This document shows, one piece after another, positions 42,409 through 54,072 of a stretch of 64,000 nucleotides of DNA. Position numbers and translations under genes: made by a program. The notes under the pieces were generated by a model, which was not told the origin of the DNA, searched no databases, and saw only the letters and a list, made by a program, of their open reading frames with translations. The stretch covers positions 1 through 64,000 of the forward strand of contig JAUCBJ010000657.1 of the NCBI GenBank assembly GCA_032718475.1. The letters run 5' to 3'. Source of the stretch: Nemertoderma westbladi (lineage: Eukaryota; Xenacoelomorpha; Nemertodermatida; Nemertodermatidae). Every line of letters starts with the position of its first letter. Within the stretch, counting starts at the first letter, position 1.

Positions 42409-43307
42409 TTATACATCACTTTTTCCACGGCAATGAAACACCCATTTGTTTGCTGCTTTCCTATAACTTGCAACAAATATGTACATCACGTAGAAATTTA
42501 AACTAAAAACAAAAGTAGATATATTCGAAACGTATGCAGAAATATATGCGGCGTAACGCAATGCTGTATAATTAGTAAATTCTTCTATTTCTGTGGTCAA
42601 TGGATTGATACTATTCTCAAGACCCTTCTGGTACACCCAGATGGTATGCCACACAATACTCGCTATATCTTTAACACACATTAATATTGTTGTTATTAGC
42701 ATCATCTTTACTGCTGCAACCAATTTTATGGTCGATGGTGAATTTGGCGTTAATTTAACCTGTTTCCTTAACTTATATATCATTAAGCCATTTATTAAAG
42801 AAACTAATACAACTTGTGCGATCCTACGTATAGGTTTAAAGGTATCCAGAAAAGCGAAACCCCTGTCTACATGTATATTAATAGCTCTATAGTAATCTTC
42901 TAGAGCTAAATAATTTCTAACACCATCAATATATCTTATCTCACCAACAAACAGTACTAAATATGGCCAATATAGCAGAGCTGATTTTATAATTGTAAAT
43001 AATACAATGAAATATATCATGTTCTTATTTTTAAATTTCGTATCTTTATACCAAACTGGGAAATATAGTGCAGCGATTCGTTCTGCGCCCATAACTAGTA
43101 TTAGAGTTGAATCTACCTGCTGAAACCACCAAGCAAAGATAGGCCAGGTAACTAGAAACAACCAGTAAGCGACATTAGGTCAGTACAGAGTTACAAAGTA
43201 TCTATCATTAAGATTGTGCACAGTGTAATGGGTATACCACCACCCAAAATTAATACCAAGCAAAAAAAACATACCCATTGATATTAGAATATCAAGAACA
43301 AGCAACA
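42409..43307 (-). pseudogene. Truncated rhodopsin-like seven-transmembrane receptor
   Basis: The minus-strand frame from 43307 to 42409 encodes several hydrophobic helices. TM1 is LVVALLLVLDILISMGMFFLL. A TGA near 43182 interrupts the frame. TM2/TM3 follow, with GAERIAALYFP in the place of the D-R-Y motif, then further helices around YFIVLFTIIKSALLYWPYLV, VVLVSLINGLMIYKL and MLITTILMCVK. A last helix, FSLNFYVMYIF, stands where N-P-x-x-Y is expected. Such receptors are plasma-membrane sensors coupled to G proteins. The ligand cannot be read from this. No introns are seen. The N-terminus is cut at 43307 by the composite repeat, and there is an internal stop, so I call it a pseudogene. The first codon of the long open piece (43161) is TTG. 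Confidence 0.7.
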
Positions 43308-44258
43308 ATGCAACAACAAGCAGCCTTCACACCATTTAAGAATCTGGAGGAGATATAGGAAGTGTTTCCACTTCATATTCAGTAGCAGATAGAGCACATC
43401 GTTCAATTGTTAAATAACTAGGTAATGTATATCATGAACCATGGACACCTCCAGAACTATGCTCCCTTCAGTGGGATAGTAAGCTACTGGGGACATTATT
43501 AAATAAATACCAATCCGAAGATAGAGTAACTATGCCCATTGTTGACTCTACCAATTTGAAGTTCCTTGGGCTTGGAGTACCAAGTTACAAAACTGGTTCT
43601 GATCAGTGTTCTGGTGATATAATTGCTGGTCTGACATCTTCTTTACATCTGACATCTCCATCTTCCTTAGAAAAGGAAATCTGTTGATAACATTGTCACT
43701 ACGACATTTGATACAACAACTTTAAATACTGGTCATTTATCAGCTGCTTACATCTCTATTCAGGGAAGGATTAACTAACACCTCTTATGGTCTGGATGTT
43801 GTCACCATATAGGGGAACTTCTGATTGGACATGTATTTGAGGACCTGAAAATTGAGGCATCAAAATCTTTGATATCAAAATATCAGATTCTCTCGATTTT
43901 ATACCGTTTCTGGTGTTCACAATGCCCGGCCTCGAAAACTCATGGATACGAATTTCTTGCACCAAACATAAATCTTTAATAATAGGTATGATATACAGGA
44001 CTGACCCTATTTCCCATAACAATTATATACTACTTGATTCTACTTTAAACAAATTAACTTCTCTAAATCTCGATGCCGTTTTAACTGGTAACATAAACAT
44101 AAATTTACTTAAACCCACAAAAAATTGAGTTCACATAGAATACATAGGTAAAACATAGAATAGAAATACATAGATCTTCTAGGTTCTTATGGCTACACCC
44201 AGCTAATTAAACATCCCACTCGTATAGATGCAGTTACAAAATCTTAATCTCTTTTAGA
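43306..44258 (+). repeat. Composite repeat, copy 1: transposase-family fragment fused to LINE endonuclease
   Basis: The left part encodes, across frame changes, IQESGGVIGSVSTSYSVADR, WTPPELCSLQWDSKLLGTLL, FDTTTLNTGHLSAAYISIQG and a C-C-H-H-I-G-E block. This looks like a transposase-derived family with an FDTT-x-x-NTG motif whose name I cannot give. From about 43925 the frame changes to a LINE APE endonuclease: SWIRISCTKHKSLIIGMIYR and LDAVLTGNININLLKPTK. Copies 2 and 3 (58.2 and 62.6 kb) share the same junction, so the fusion was copied as a unit. Confidence 0.75.
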
Positions 44259-45135
44259 GATTTATAACTCTATAATAATGTCACGTGCCTTAACAAATAG
44301 GGGCTTCAAGCACTCATCCACAATGGATATATTACTATATGATGTGGTTGCTAACCTCCAAGACAGTGGAGAAAAATTTGAATCATGTTGCAGCGCAATC
44401 TTTGTATCAATGGAAACCTGGTATTGATTGCAAGTAATACTTAATTTAAAACACCAACATATATGGATACAAGTGGTTTTACCAATCACCTCGGAATTAT
44501 CAAATTGTCAATATAATCGATTTCAATAACTTTTGACTTTTATTTAGCCAGTTCGTCGATTGCTTGTCTTGTTGTCTAATAGCTACCATTATTGGCAGTT
44601 CCATATGAAATAAGTCTCACATTGCCTGAACTGTTGGTGACAAAATATGAAAGAAGATATATCTTTAGTCTTTGTGATGAAGCATATTGATGAAACACTA
44701 TAAACCTATCAACTTATGGTGATACAAACATTGATAAACACAAACTTATAGATTTGAAGTCGAAGTCAATTATTAAAAAAATCCTTCGTCTACTCCTGGT
44801 ATTGATAATGAATTAAAGAAGGATCATGGGATGCATCAGATCGTAATGGAGCCAACCCACCCGTGTCACATCAAAAACAGCTACTGTTATTGATCAGGTA
44901 TTTGTTTCAGACATCAGTTAAATTTACAATCATGGCATAGGAAAAGAAAGGATCAGCGACCACTATACGGTGTTCATGACACGTAAAAGACAGAAAAGAC
45001 TACCTAGTATATCCATGAGAATGAAGTGTATTACATATAAATCATAATCAAAGGAAAACTGTCCAGCTAATCAATTTGCTTACAATCACAGACAAACGGG
45101 GTGGGGGGTACTTTGGCACATCCACGTTTCTTTTT
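44259..45135. other. Unassigned, probably degraded transposon DNA
   Basis: Only short frames, none recognisable. The region borders the piggyBac-like transposase fragment and may be its decayed downstream part, but I found no motif to prove it. Confidence 0.35.
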
Positions 45136-45417
45136 TCAATCAACACTACCAGAGCTTCTCGGTTGGCCATGTTTCTTTGCAACAGAAACACTCTTATTTG
45201 ACTTACATAGTGATTCGGCTTCTTGAGACTTAAATTCCAAAAGGTCTACCTGCCTTTTCTTAGGAATTCCAGGATCGGTGCAGTTGGACCTGAATGTTAA
45301 CCATGAGTTGCATATAGCCATATCTAAGAAATGGGCAAAGAACTTGCAGTATAACTTAGTAGACATGTAGCAGTAGACATGTATGGTAATGCTGCGATTA
45401 TCATACCACTTTATCAC
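45136..45417 (-). pseudogene. piggyBac-type transposase, C-terminal fragment
   Basis: 93 codons with IKWYDNRSITIHV and FFAHFLDMAICNSWLTFRSN. These match the late part of the piggyBac transposase fold (W-Y-D-N-R, then F-x-x-L-D-M-A-x-x-N-S-W). The upstream part is replaced by LINE ORF1 sequence at about 45418, and the catalytic aspartates are not present. The frame ends at a stop at 45136-45138. Confidence 0.7.
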
Positions 45418-45910
45418 TATCCTTAAAGAAGAGCTTCAAACCCTTAAAAAATCTCACAAGGACCTCGAACAATACACTCGACGCAATACCATACTTCTAC
45501 ACGGACTTAAAGAGGACCGACCGGTTAGCGAAACAGGTAATGACCGACAATTTGTCGAGAAGCTTTTATCGCACTCAAGGTATGGCATCACAACAGGCCA
45601 GATCGACATCGTCCACCGTGTGGGAGCTAAACGAGACAATCGCAACCGACCCAAAATTATACGATTTATCGGACACGCCCAAAGGAACCAACTGCTCTAC
45701 ATCCCCAAGAAAGACCACCCGGAACAAATGAAGGGGCTCTACTTCACAGAGAACCTGATCCCACAGTGCGCTGCCATTCTCAATAAGGCGACGGACGCCA
45801 AGAGAAAACAACTCAACTGCTCCACTCCGCATACTCCCGAAATGGAAACGTATATGTCAAATACGATAGAGAGACCCCAGCAAAGCAGATCCCAACCGTG
45901 GACGCCTTAA
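45418..45910 (+). pseudogene. LINE ORF1 fragment (coiled coil plus RNA-binding-like domain)
   Basis: Encodes LKKSHKDLEQYTRRNTILLH followed by IDIVHRVGAKRDNRNRPKII and a KKDHPEQMKGLYFTENL end. A coiled coil ending in E-Q-Y-x-R-R-N, then H-R-x-G, R-P-x-I-I, is typical of ORF1 proteins of several LINE groups. It starts abruptly at the piggyBac fragment and ends at a stop at 45908-45910. No ORF2 follows. Confidence 0.7.
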
Positions 45911-45999
45911 ATAATCTGCTGAAGTCGACTACTATTCCAAAGTAGCTCCAGAAAGATCGAGAATCGGAATGTATCTCAACCCTTTTTCACGGCTTTCTG

Positions 46000-46810
46000 T
46001 AACTAAATGTGTCAGCACTACACTATGATTTAAATATTACTTAATAAATATAATTTAGTATATACAGATATATGAACGGTGTATATGTATATACAAATAT
46101 ATGAACGGTGTATATGGTATTTTAATATATACCTACTAAGTTTTCACTATCAAACTAAGTAACTAAATGTGTCAGCATTACACTATGATTTAAATATTAC
46201 TTAATAAATATAATTTAGTATATACAAATATATGAACGGTGTATATGGTATTTTAATATATACCTACTAAGTTTTCACTATCAAACTAAGTAACTAAATG
46301 TGTCAGTATTACACTATGATTTAAATATTACTTAATAAATATAATTTAGTATATACAGATATATGAACGGGTTATATGTATATACAAATATATGAACGGT
46401 GTATATGGTATTATAATATATACCTACTAAGTTTTCACTATCAAACTAAAATTTAGTATATACAAATATATGAACGGTGTATATGGTATTTTAATATATA
46501 CCTACTAAGTTTTCACTATCAAACTGAGTAACTAAATGTGTCAGCATTACACTATGATTTAAATATTACTTTATAAATATAATTTAGTATATACAGATAT
46601 ATGAACGGTGTTTATGGCTTTTTAGTATATACCTACTAAGTTTTCAATATCAAACTAAGTAACTAAATGTGTCGGCATTACACTATGATTAAAATAAAAA
46701 ATATACTAAATATGTATAATGTGTATATGAATGGTGTATATGGTATTCTAGTATACCTGCTAAGTTCTCACTAACAAACAGTAATTAAATGTGTTAGCAT
46801 TACTTAATAT
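46000..46810. repeat. Tandem array of ~130-160-bp AT-rich units
   Basis: The unit starts GTAACTAAATGTGTCAGC and contains ACACTATGATTTAAATATTAC, ATATATGAACGGTGTATATG and CTACTAAGTTTTCACTATC. Unit starts lie near 46001, 46162, 46290, 46528, 46657 and 46783, with a partial unit near 46449. Length varies because an inner ATATATGAACGGTGTATATGTATATACAA block is single or double. Confidence 0.9.
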
Positions 46811-47001
46811 AATCCTACTATGCAAACATGCGTGATATAGGTAGCTTTGAACACTACTTTTTTATTTTGCTAGAGTAGACTATCTGTCAGTGTTATAAAT
46901 ATTTTATATTGGGTTATTGACTAATGGTAGCCGGTATTTTGTATACAATATAGCATAGAGGTATATCTGTCTATGCTACATATAATCGATTTTTAGCTTA
47001 A

Positions 47002-48567
47002 CCCTATTAGTACCGGGCGATAAAATGTTGTACAAATACCGGGGGGGGGGGGGTCATATTGACCCCCCCCCCCCCCCCCCCCCCTCTAAAATCTACAAAT
47101 ATTTACGAACACGTCTGATTTTTAATTTGTACGTAGGTATCACTTGCCTGGATCCGACAAAAAAAAAATTTCGAAAAAATGTACTGGGGTGGTTATATTG
47201 CAGCACCAAAATTACAAGTAGTGCACAATTTTCACAAAATTTGAAAGTTACATTTTCGGCTAATTATTTTTCAATACAGGTTTTCTGGGGTGCAAAATAC
47301 ATTGGAAAATATTTAAAAATGATATGATTACTATAAATGGCTGTTTAGCCCTTTCTGCGTAGGAAAAAAATGAAAAAAACAAGTAACCAGCACTTTTCAG
47401 TTAGAACACAAAATTTTTAATTCACTTATACGATGCTATAAATTCACATCTTCAGGTTTTCGAGGGCGCTGATTCTAATGGAATACATTTCTAATATGCC
47501 AGATCATTGCTACTTGTATTTTTCGGCGTAATTTGGTAAATTTTGCTGCTAGCACCAAATTTCGTACCCATCACCAAAAAGTACAAGTTTGCGATGTCCA
47601 GTGCTGTTTTTATTGATTCCATCGGATTCAGGACCCTCATAAACCCGTATAACGCAAGAAACAAGGTGATACTATCTACCGATCAATTTGCATATTTTCC
47701 AAAATTTGGTGCTGGCACAACATTTTTCACCCACCGGCGAAAAATACAAGTTTGATAACTCTTATGAAATTTTTACTGATTCCATTGAATTCAGAACCAT
47801 CACAAACCCGTATAACGCAAGAAACAAGGTGACACAATCAATTGATATATTTGATGGTTTTCAAAATTTGGTGCTAGCACCACATTTTGCACCCACATCC
47901 GAAAAATACAAGTTTGAGATGTCTAGTTCGATAATTATATTTTCCATTGAATTCAAAACAGCCATAAACCTCTAAAACTCTAATTGTCACAAACAATTTT
48001 ATCTATTGAATGGATTTTCAAAATTTCGTGCTAGCACCACAATTTACACACAGCACCGAAAAATACAAGTTTGATACGCTTGGTGCAACTCGTATATATT
48101 TCATCGAATCCAGAACCCCAAAAAACCCCAATTGCGTAAAAATCAAGTTTCAAACAATCAATTTACAAAATTGACTTATTTCAAAATTTGGTGCTGGCAC
48201 CAAAATTTGGCACCCACCGAAAAAAACAAGTTTGAAATTTCTAAATAAATTTATATGAATTCCATCCAATTTCTAACACCAAAAAACCGGTGCAAATCAA
48301 AAATAGAGATGTTACAATTCATATTTAATGAAATGTAATTTTCAAAAAACGTCTCAAAAAAAGTGCCAAAAGTAGGGTTAAAAAATGGTGCTATAACTCG
48401 AAAAGTACCCAATATTTTTGAAAACGGTTTTCACTACTAGGAAGACAATAGATTTTTAGGAAAAGTCATAATATTTCAGATTCCCAACTGCGTTTGTTTC
48501 AGAATTATAATAAAAAAACCACGGGGGGGGGGCATATTGACCCCCCCCCCCCCCGGGTTTAATAGGG
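47002..48567. mobile_element. piggyBac-like non-autonomous TTAA element, copy 1
   Basis: Flanked by TTAA at 46998-47001 and 48568-48571. The ends are CCCTATTAGTACCGGG (left) and, on the other strand, CCCTATTAAACCCGGG (right), an imperfect ~16-bp terminal inverted repeat starting CCC as in piggyBac elements. Near each end a G-run and a C-run flank TCATATTGA, so GGGGTCATATTGACCCC forms a hairpin. Inside are five tandem units with GGTGCTAGCACC-like palindromes near 47546, 47708, 47870, 48028 and 48190, a spacing of 158-162 bp. There is no transposase ORF. Confidence 0.85.
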
Positions 48568-49788
48568 TTAATAGGACGTATATATACATATTAGATAGGT
48601 ATTGAACATTTTTTTTTTTTTAGATAGAACCTTATGTACCAAGGCAGTCACCCTTCGTGCGATTTTTGCTTCTCCCAAATAAATATTACAGAGAAACAAT
48701 TTAACTGTACCCTTTGTCGCAATATATACCACATACCCTGCAGAACACACTTAAGCACCTCTGATATACTAAACGGAAATACAACAGACAATAATTACTG
48801 TATATTCTGCAACCTAGAAATTTTCCCTTTTGCTGTAGTTCCAGACAATGACACTGACATATTTAACCAGTACTCGAACAGAGACGACAGTTCTTTACCA
48901 ACAGACTATACTGAGACAAACAACATATTTGAAGACATAGACCCGGACCAAAATATAAAACTCAAATAACACAGACGGTACATACTTTACAGAACAGAAA
49001 TTTAATGAAGCTACATTCAAAAAATCACTACTGGTATACCACATAAACTGTAGGAGCCTAAATAAAAACCTGACATCGACCATCGACTATCTCAACTTAC
49101 TCGACAAACGGTTTGATGTAATTACCTTTACAGAGACTTTTTTGACAGACGAAACTGAACTAACTATTTTAAATATAGACGGATACTCGCAACCATTAGT
49201 AGACAACAGACAGTATGGAAAACGGAGCCGTGGTGGAACTGCCATTTACGTAAAAAACGGACTAGAATACACCTGCCGTACGGACATAAACATTGAACGC
49301 TGCGAATCTTCCTGGGTCAGTGTTTCCCAATCTAAACAAAGTAACAGAAAACCCATTTTAATTGGTACCATATATCGACCCGAATCATACAAATTATCAG
49401 ATTTTTTGGAAAATTTAAACTGTACATTAGATGAAATTTCAAATAAAAATATAGATTCAATTATAACCGGTGATTTCAACATTGACCTTCTACGAACACA
49501 AAACACTAACAGTAGTACATATCTTCAAACACTCGAATCCAACTCATTTGAACAACTGATTAAAGTAGCCACTAGAATTACGCTCCACTCAAAAACCTTG
49601 ATTGATCATATCTTTACCAATATAAAGGATAAAACCTTAACTCCGGGTGTTTTTCAAGCAGAAGTAGGGATAACCGATCACTTAGGAACCTTCATATCAA
49701 TACAAAACACAGCATGTTTTTGTAATCGCTTCAAATACGACTTTTCAAAATTCGACAAAAAACTATTTTTAAGTGATCTAACTAAGAC
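48568..49788 (+). pseudogene. PHD/APE LINE, part 1: ORF1 and endonuclease of ORF2
   Basis: 48634-48969 encodes a PHD-type C4HC3 zinc finger (CDFCFSQ...CTLCRNIYHIPC...CIFC), known from ORF1 of CR1-like LINEs. ORF2 is in another frame, open from about 48959 without an ATG. It encodes an APE endonuclease with LLVYHINCRSLNKNL, FDVITFTETFL, RGGTAIYVK, ILIGTIYRPES, IITGDFNIDLL, IDHIFTN and GITDHLGTF. The frame is cut at 49788 by the R2-type element and resumes at 52968. The duplicated 12 bp TCTAACTAAGAC is at 49777-49788 and 52956-52967. Confidence 0.85.
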
Positions 49789-52700
49789 TATTACTCATTA
49801 CTATACTAAGACATTACTCGACAATTTTTTAAGCCTTTGTCTGACAACGCTAATTTGCGTAATAAGTACCGGTACCGGTACTGATATAACCTAGAGCTAA
49901 TTATTACTTTGATCTCGCTGATCTCGCCGCTATTACTGGAGATTATTCATCTAGGAGACGATGGCACCTCCACGTTGCTGCCAATGCGCTTCAAAGAGTA
50001 TTTGCCGCAGTTGTAGCTGTGTCAAAGCAGGAAGTGAGTGTGCCAACTGCATCCCAACATCCCTAGGACGGTGTCAAAACTCGATAACAGCAATTCAGAT
50101 TTATGTTGGAGATTCAGGACATGGTACAGATGTTACGCTGGTTCCGATTGATGTGAGTGTGTCGGACAACGAGGCAACTATCGTTTTGTCATCACCGAAC
50201 GTGATAACTGATGTTGGGGACCAAAGGATGCGCGAAGCCTTTGGTAGTCCAATGCTTCATTCTACAGGCGACCCTGGAGTAAATGTTGAGTGGGGATTAC
50301 GTTATTCTCGATTGGTAACACTGAGGTCTCGTCGTTACGATGTACCGGGAGGGAGTTTGGGACGAAAGATGGTGTCTCAATTGGCGGAGGAATTGGAGGA
50401 ACTTGTTAAAGGTGACTGCCCATCAGAAAAACCCTTGATTCTCCTCGCGGTAGCATTACAAAGAGATCATGATGTACAAATGTCCAGTGAAGTTCGGCAG
50501 CTTATAAATCGTAGGCTTGACCTGTGGTGTGATGGCAAATATGATATGCTTGTGGATGAGGCAGTTAGGTGTGACCATCGTTTTCCAGCTGGAGGGAGCC
50601 GCAAAGATGACACGGAGCATGCACAGCGGGTATTTAGCCGTTTAGTTTTACAGGGCAAGATCCGTGCTGCGGTATGTTTTATTACAGAGCGGTCATCAGC
50701 GGGAATCCTGGACCCTAGCAGCCAAGCGGGAAATCAGGACCCAGGAGTAGCAACCCGCTGTGACTTAACGGAATTGGCAGGGGTTGAACAGATGGGGGCA
50801 GGTCTTAAGGCTGGAATCGAGGGCGCTATCCATGCTTTGGATGAAGTGTTTGCCAGTGGTGATACTGAATGTGTAATGCTTGTTGATGCAGCCAATGCTT
50901 TTAATAACCTTGACAGAGCACCTGCCCTTTGGCATGTTAGGCTATTGTGGCCTAGATGCTCTCGGTACCTCTACAACTGTTATAGGGGGTATTCAGCTTT
51001 GATTCTGCATGGAAACAAACAGCCAATACTTAGTCAGGTAGGCCCAACCCAGGGAGACCCATTGGCAATGCTGATGTATGGTGCGAGCACAATTCCATTA
51101 ATACGGTCCCTAGAAAGTGTTGATGCCACAGGTCATCTTACTGACATGGATGAAACACTACAGCCAGAGGCAGAAGTCGGACCGGGAGAGACGGGTCGAC
51201 AATTTGACACTCCCACTTCTACATTTGACGCACCTGGCGAGATGTCTGAAGTGACGATGCAGCCTGAAGCAAGAGCGAGTGAGTTGCAGAGTTGGTATGC
51301 AAATGATTTGGCACGTCTAGGATCACTAGTTACAGTTGTGTGTTGGTTTAAGGAGCTTTGTTGTCAGGGACCAAGAGTGGGATATTTCCCTGAACCAAAG
51401 AACACTGTGCTCGTTGTTCGGGATGGTCTTCATGATGCAGCCAAACAGCTGTTTGTCCCGCTGGGGTTGAAAGAAGAGAATATCGTGACTGGGTGGAGAT
51501 TTCTGGGTGGATTTATTGGAGCACAAAGCGAACGAGATAACTTTTTGAATGAAAAGATCGAGCAATGGGTGCAACATATCGAGGTGTTGGCGGGGGCAGC
51601 AAAGACTTACCCACAAGAATCACTCACCGCCTTGACGAAGTCACTACAGGCAGAATGGGACTACACAATGAGAGTGATGGATGTCAGACCAGATAAGTAT
51701 GAGCCATTGTGACGCGCCTTAGCTGAAAAGTTTTTACCAGCCTTGTTTGGAGTGGTTGTTCCGCAAGCTGATCTGGACCTGTTGTTTCAGCCCGTGCGTC
51801 ATGGTGGAATTGGGTTACGTGATCCAGTGTTCAGAGCTGCTAGTGCGTATCAAGCCTCGAGGGAAGGCACCGAGCTGGTGGTGAGAGCCTTGAAGGAAAA
51901 GACTCCCCTATCAGTGGAGGATCATAAAACGTTGCTACAGGGAACCATCCGTGAAACTAGGTTGAGGGAGGCAGTGCGGGCGAGCGAGGTTCAGACAGTT
52001 GTATTGGGGGCAATGGTGCCAGATCGAGCGCGATCAGTGAAGCGCCAGCTGGACTCGAAAACTGCTGGCTGGTTGAGTGTGACCCCATCGCTGCTTCATC
52101 AGACAGGCATTTCAGCGCAGACATTCCGCGACGCCCTGTGTCTGCGGTATGGTTATACTCCCCCGGAGTTGCCATCACACTGTGACGGCTGTGGTGCTAT
52201 CTTCACCATAGACCACGCCCTGAATTGCAAAAAGGGCGGGCTGATATGTCGTCGACATGATGAAATGCGGGATGTGATCGGCGAGTTGTGTGGGTTGGCC
52301 TGGGGTATGAGTGCAGTCAAGCGGGAGGTAGTGCTACGAGAGGGCCAGTATCTTGGAGACGCGGGAGTCCGAACAGAGTATGGGCACCACAGAGGGAGGC
52401 GTCGTTCGACGTATGCGTTACAAACGCTGACGCTCCCTCACATCGTGCCCGTACAACAGACAGTATCCTCTGCGAGAAGGAACGAGTCAAAAAGCAGCAC
52501 CACTGTCGCATTAGCGAGCAGCTGCGCCTGACCTTCACCCCCCTAGCGATGACTTCGGATGGTGTGTGGGGCAGAGAGGCATCTCACTTTATCCATCACT
52601 TGGCGGCAAAGTTGTCAGAGAAGGACAGTTGGAACGAGAAACCCCCAGGATTCGTTCTCGGATGGGTTAGGGCCCGTCTGTCCATCGCGTTGGTGTGCGC

Positions 52701-52955
52701 TGTGGGTTTGTGCCTTAGAGGGGGGCGACGTTCGTGGCGGCTACTGGGGCTGGATGACAGCGCAGGTGCTTGGGTGGCAGACTGAAGAGTTTGGTTGGTG
52801 AACCCATGTCAACTCTGTTCATAGATCTTAAAGTTACCGGTAACAAAATTGTTCTATTTGTACTGAACTATATTTGTATAAAAGCACCAGTATAGTGAGT
52901 AATATAATGTGTAAAATACTACTTTTAATATTAAATTAAATGTGTTCTTCTCTCT
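49789..52955 (+). mobile_element. R2-type LINE inserted in the PHD/APE LINE
   Basis: Its sequence lies between two copies of TCTAACTAAGAC (49777-49788 and 52956-52967). Removing it with one copy leaves the host LINE frame continuous across the site. It has a 172-nt leader containing GTACCGGTACCGGTAC, one long ORF and a ~170-nt AT-rich 3' end without a long A tail. The 12-bp duplication suits target-primed reverse transcription. Confidence 0.88.
49961..52785 (+). pseudogene. R2-type reverse transcriptase with restriction-like endonuclease, inactivated
   Basis: Starts at ATG 49961. The N-terminus is Cys-rich (CCQCASKSICRSCSC...CANC). Reverse-transcriptase blocks are VMLVDAANAFNNLDR, QVGPTQGDPLAM and WYANDLARLGS near codon 447. 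The last is the catalytic Y-A-D-D site, which here reads Y-A-N-D (AAT at 51302-51304), an inactivating change by family knowledge. TGA at 51710-51712 interrupts the frame, which continues in phase. CDGCGAIFTIDHALNC is the C-x2-C-x7-H-x4-C motif found before the restriction-like endonuclease of R2-type elements. Near 52370-52395 the track shifts frame, and the end is read from REASFDVCVTNADAP to LRGGRRSWRLLGLDDSAG, stopping at 52783-52785. The exact clade is uncertain. Confidence 0.82.
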
Positions 52956-54072
52956 TCTAACTAAGACAAACAGCTGGACATATAAAAACGAAAAAAATGA
53001 AGACAAATTCAACCAATTTTATGAAGACTTTAAAAAACTTCCAAAAAAGAAAATAAACAAGGACGAAATACCTAGGAAACCTTGGATGACCGAAGGTCTA
53101 ATTAAATCTATTAAAACTAAAAATAAAATGTACGTATCCGTTACAAAAAATATGACCGAAGAAAAACTAACTCAATATAAAAAATATAGAAATAAACTGA
53201 CTAAAACACTCAGACAGGCTGAAAAATCACCACATCACCACACATGAATTTGAAAAAAACAAATCAAACATAAGAAAGACATGGCAGACTATCAACACAG
53301 CATTAAAAAAATCAACTGCAAAAAAATCCCCTAAAAAAATTATTATTGACGAAAATGGAAAGAAAAGGGAAATTACTGACCCAGAGAAGATATGCAACGT
53401 ATTCAACAATCACTTTGCTACTGTAGGATCCAGACTAGCAAAAGATCTTCCAACAACAAATCGTAACCCAACTAGATATATTAACCATTGTAAACCCAAC
53501 TCCTTTTCACTCCTAGAAACGACAAATACCGAAACTATTTACAATATACTTGATTTTGACAACTCTCGATCCACCAACGACAGTTTCCCTATTAAATTAA
53601 TTAAAACAGCAGCGTATGATCTCGCACCGCACCTAACCCACCTAATTAATCTATCAGTTAAGCATGGTTTTTTTCCCTCTAATCTAAAATCAGCAAAAAT
53701 CATACCTGTATTTAAATCTGGCGATCCCACTGATAAAAACAACTATAGGCCTATATCATTATTACCTGTATTTAGCAAGCTTTTCGAACGAGTAATCAAC
53801 AATCAACTACTATCCTACTTAAACAAAAATTCAATACTATCAGACAGCCAGTACGGTTTTAGAACACACTCCACTACGACAGACGCCATACTTACGGTAA
53901 CTGAGAGACTACTACAGATACTAGACTCACAGGAATATGCTTGTCTAGTATCTATCGACCTTAAGAAAGCATTTGATACACTACAACACCAAATACTATT
54001 GGACAAACTAGACTGCTATGGCACACAAGGCATCCCACACAAACTGCTGACTAGCTACTTACACAAGAGAAC
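52956..54072 (+). pseudogene. PHD/APE LINE, part 2: linker and N-terminal reverse transcriptase
   Basis: Continues ORF2 after the R2-type insertion. One frame is open to about 53247, where a shift leads into another that stays open to 54072 but contains no ATG. It encodes the reverse-transcriptase blocks FFPSNLKSAKIIPVFKSGD, NYRPISLLPVFSKLFE, SQYGFRTHSTTTDAI and SIDLKKAFDTLQH. The frame is then cut by the foldback element; the duplicated AAGAGAAC is at 54065-54072 and 55686-55693. Apart from the shift near 53230-53250 the sequence looks well preserved. Confidence 0.85.
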
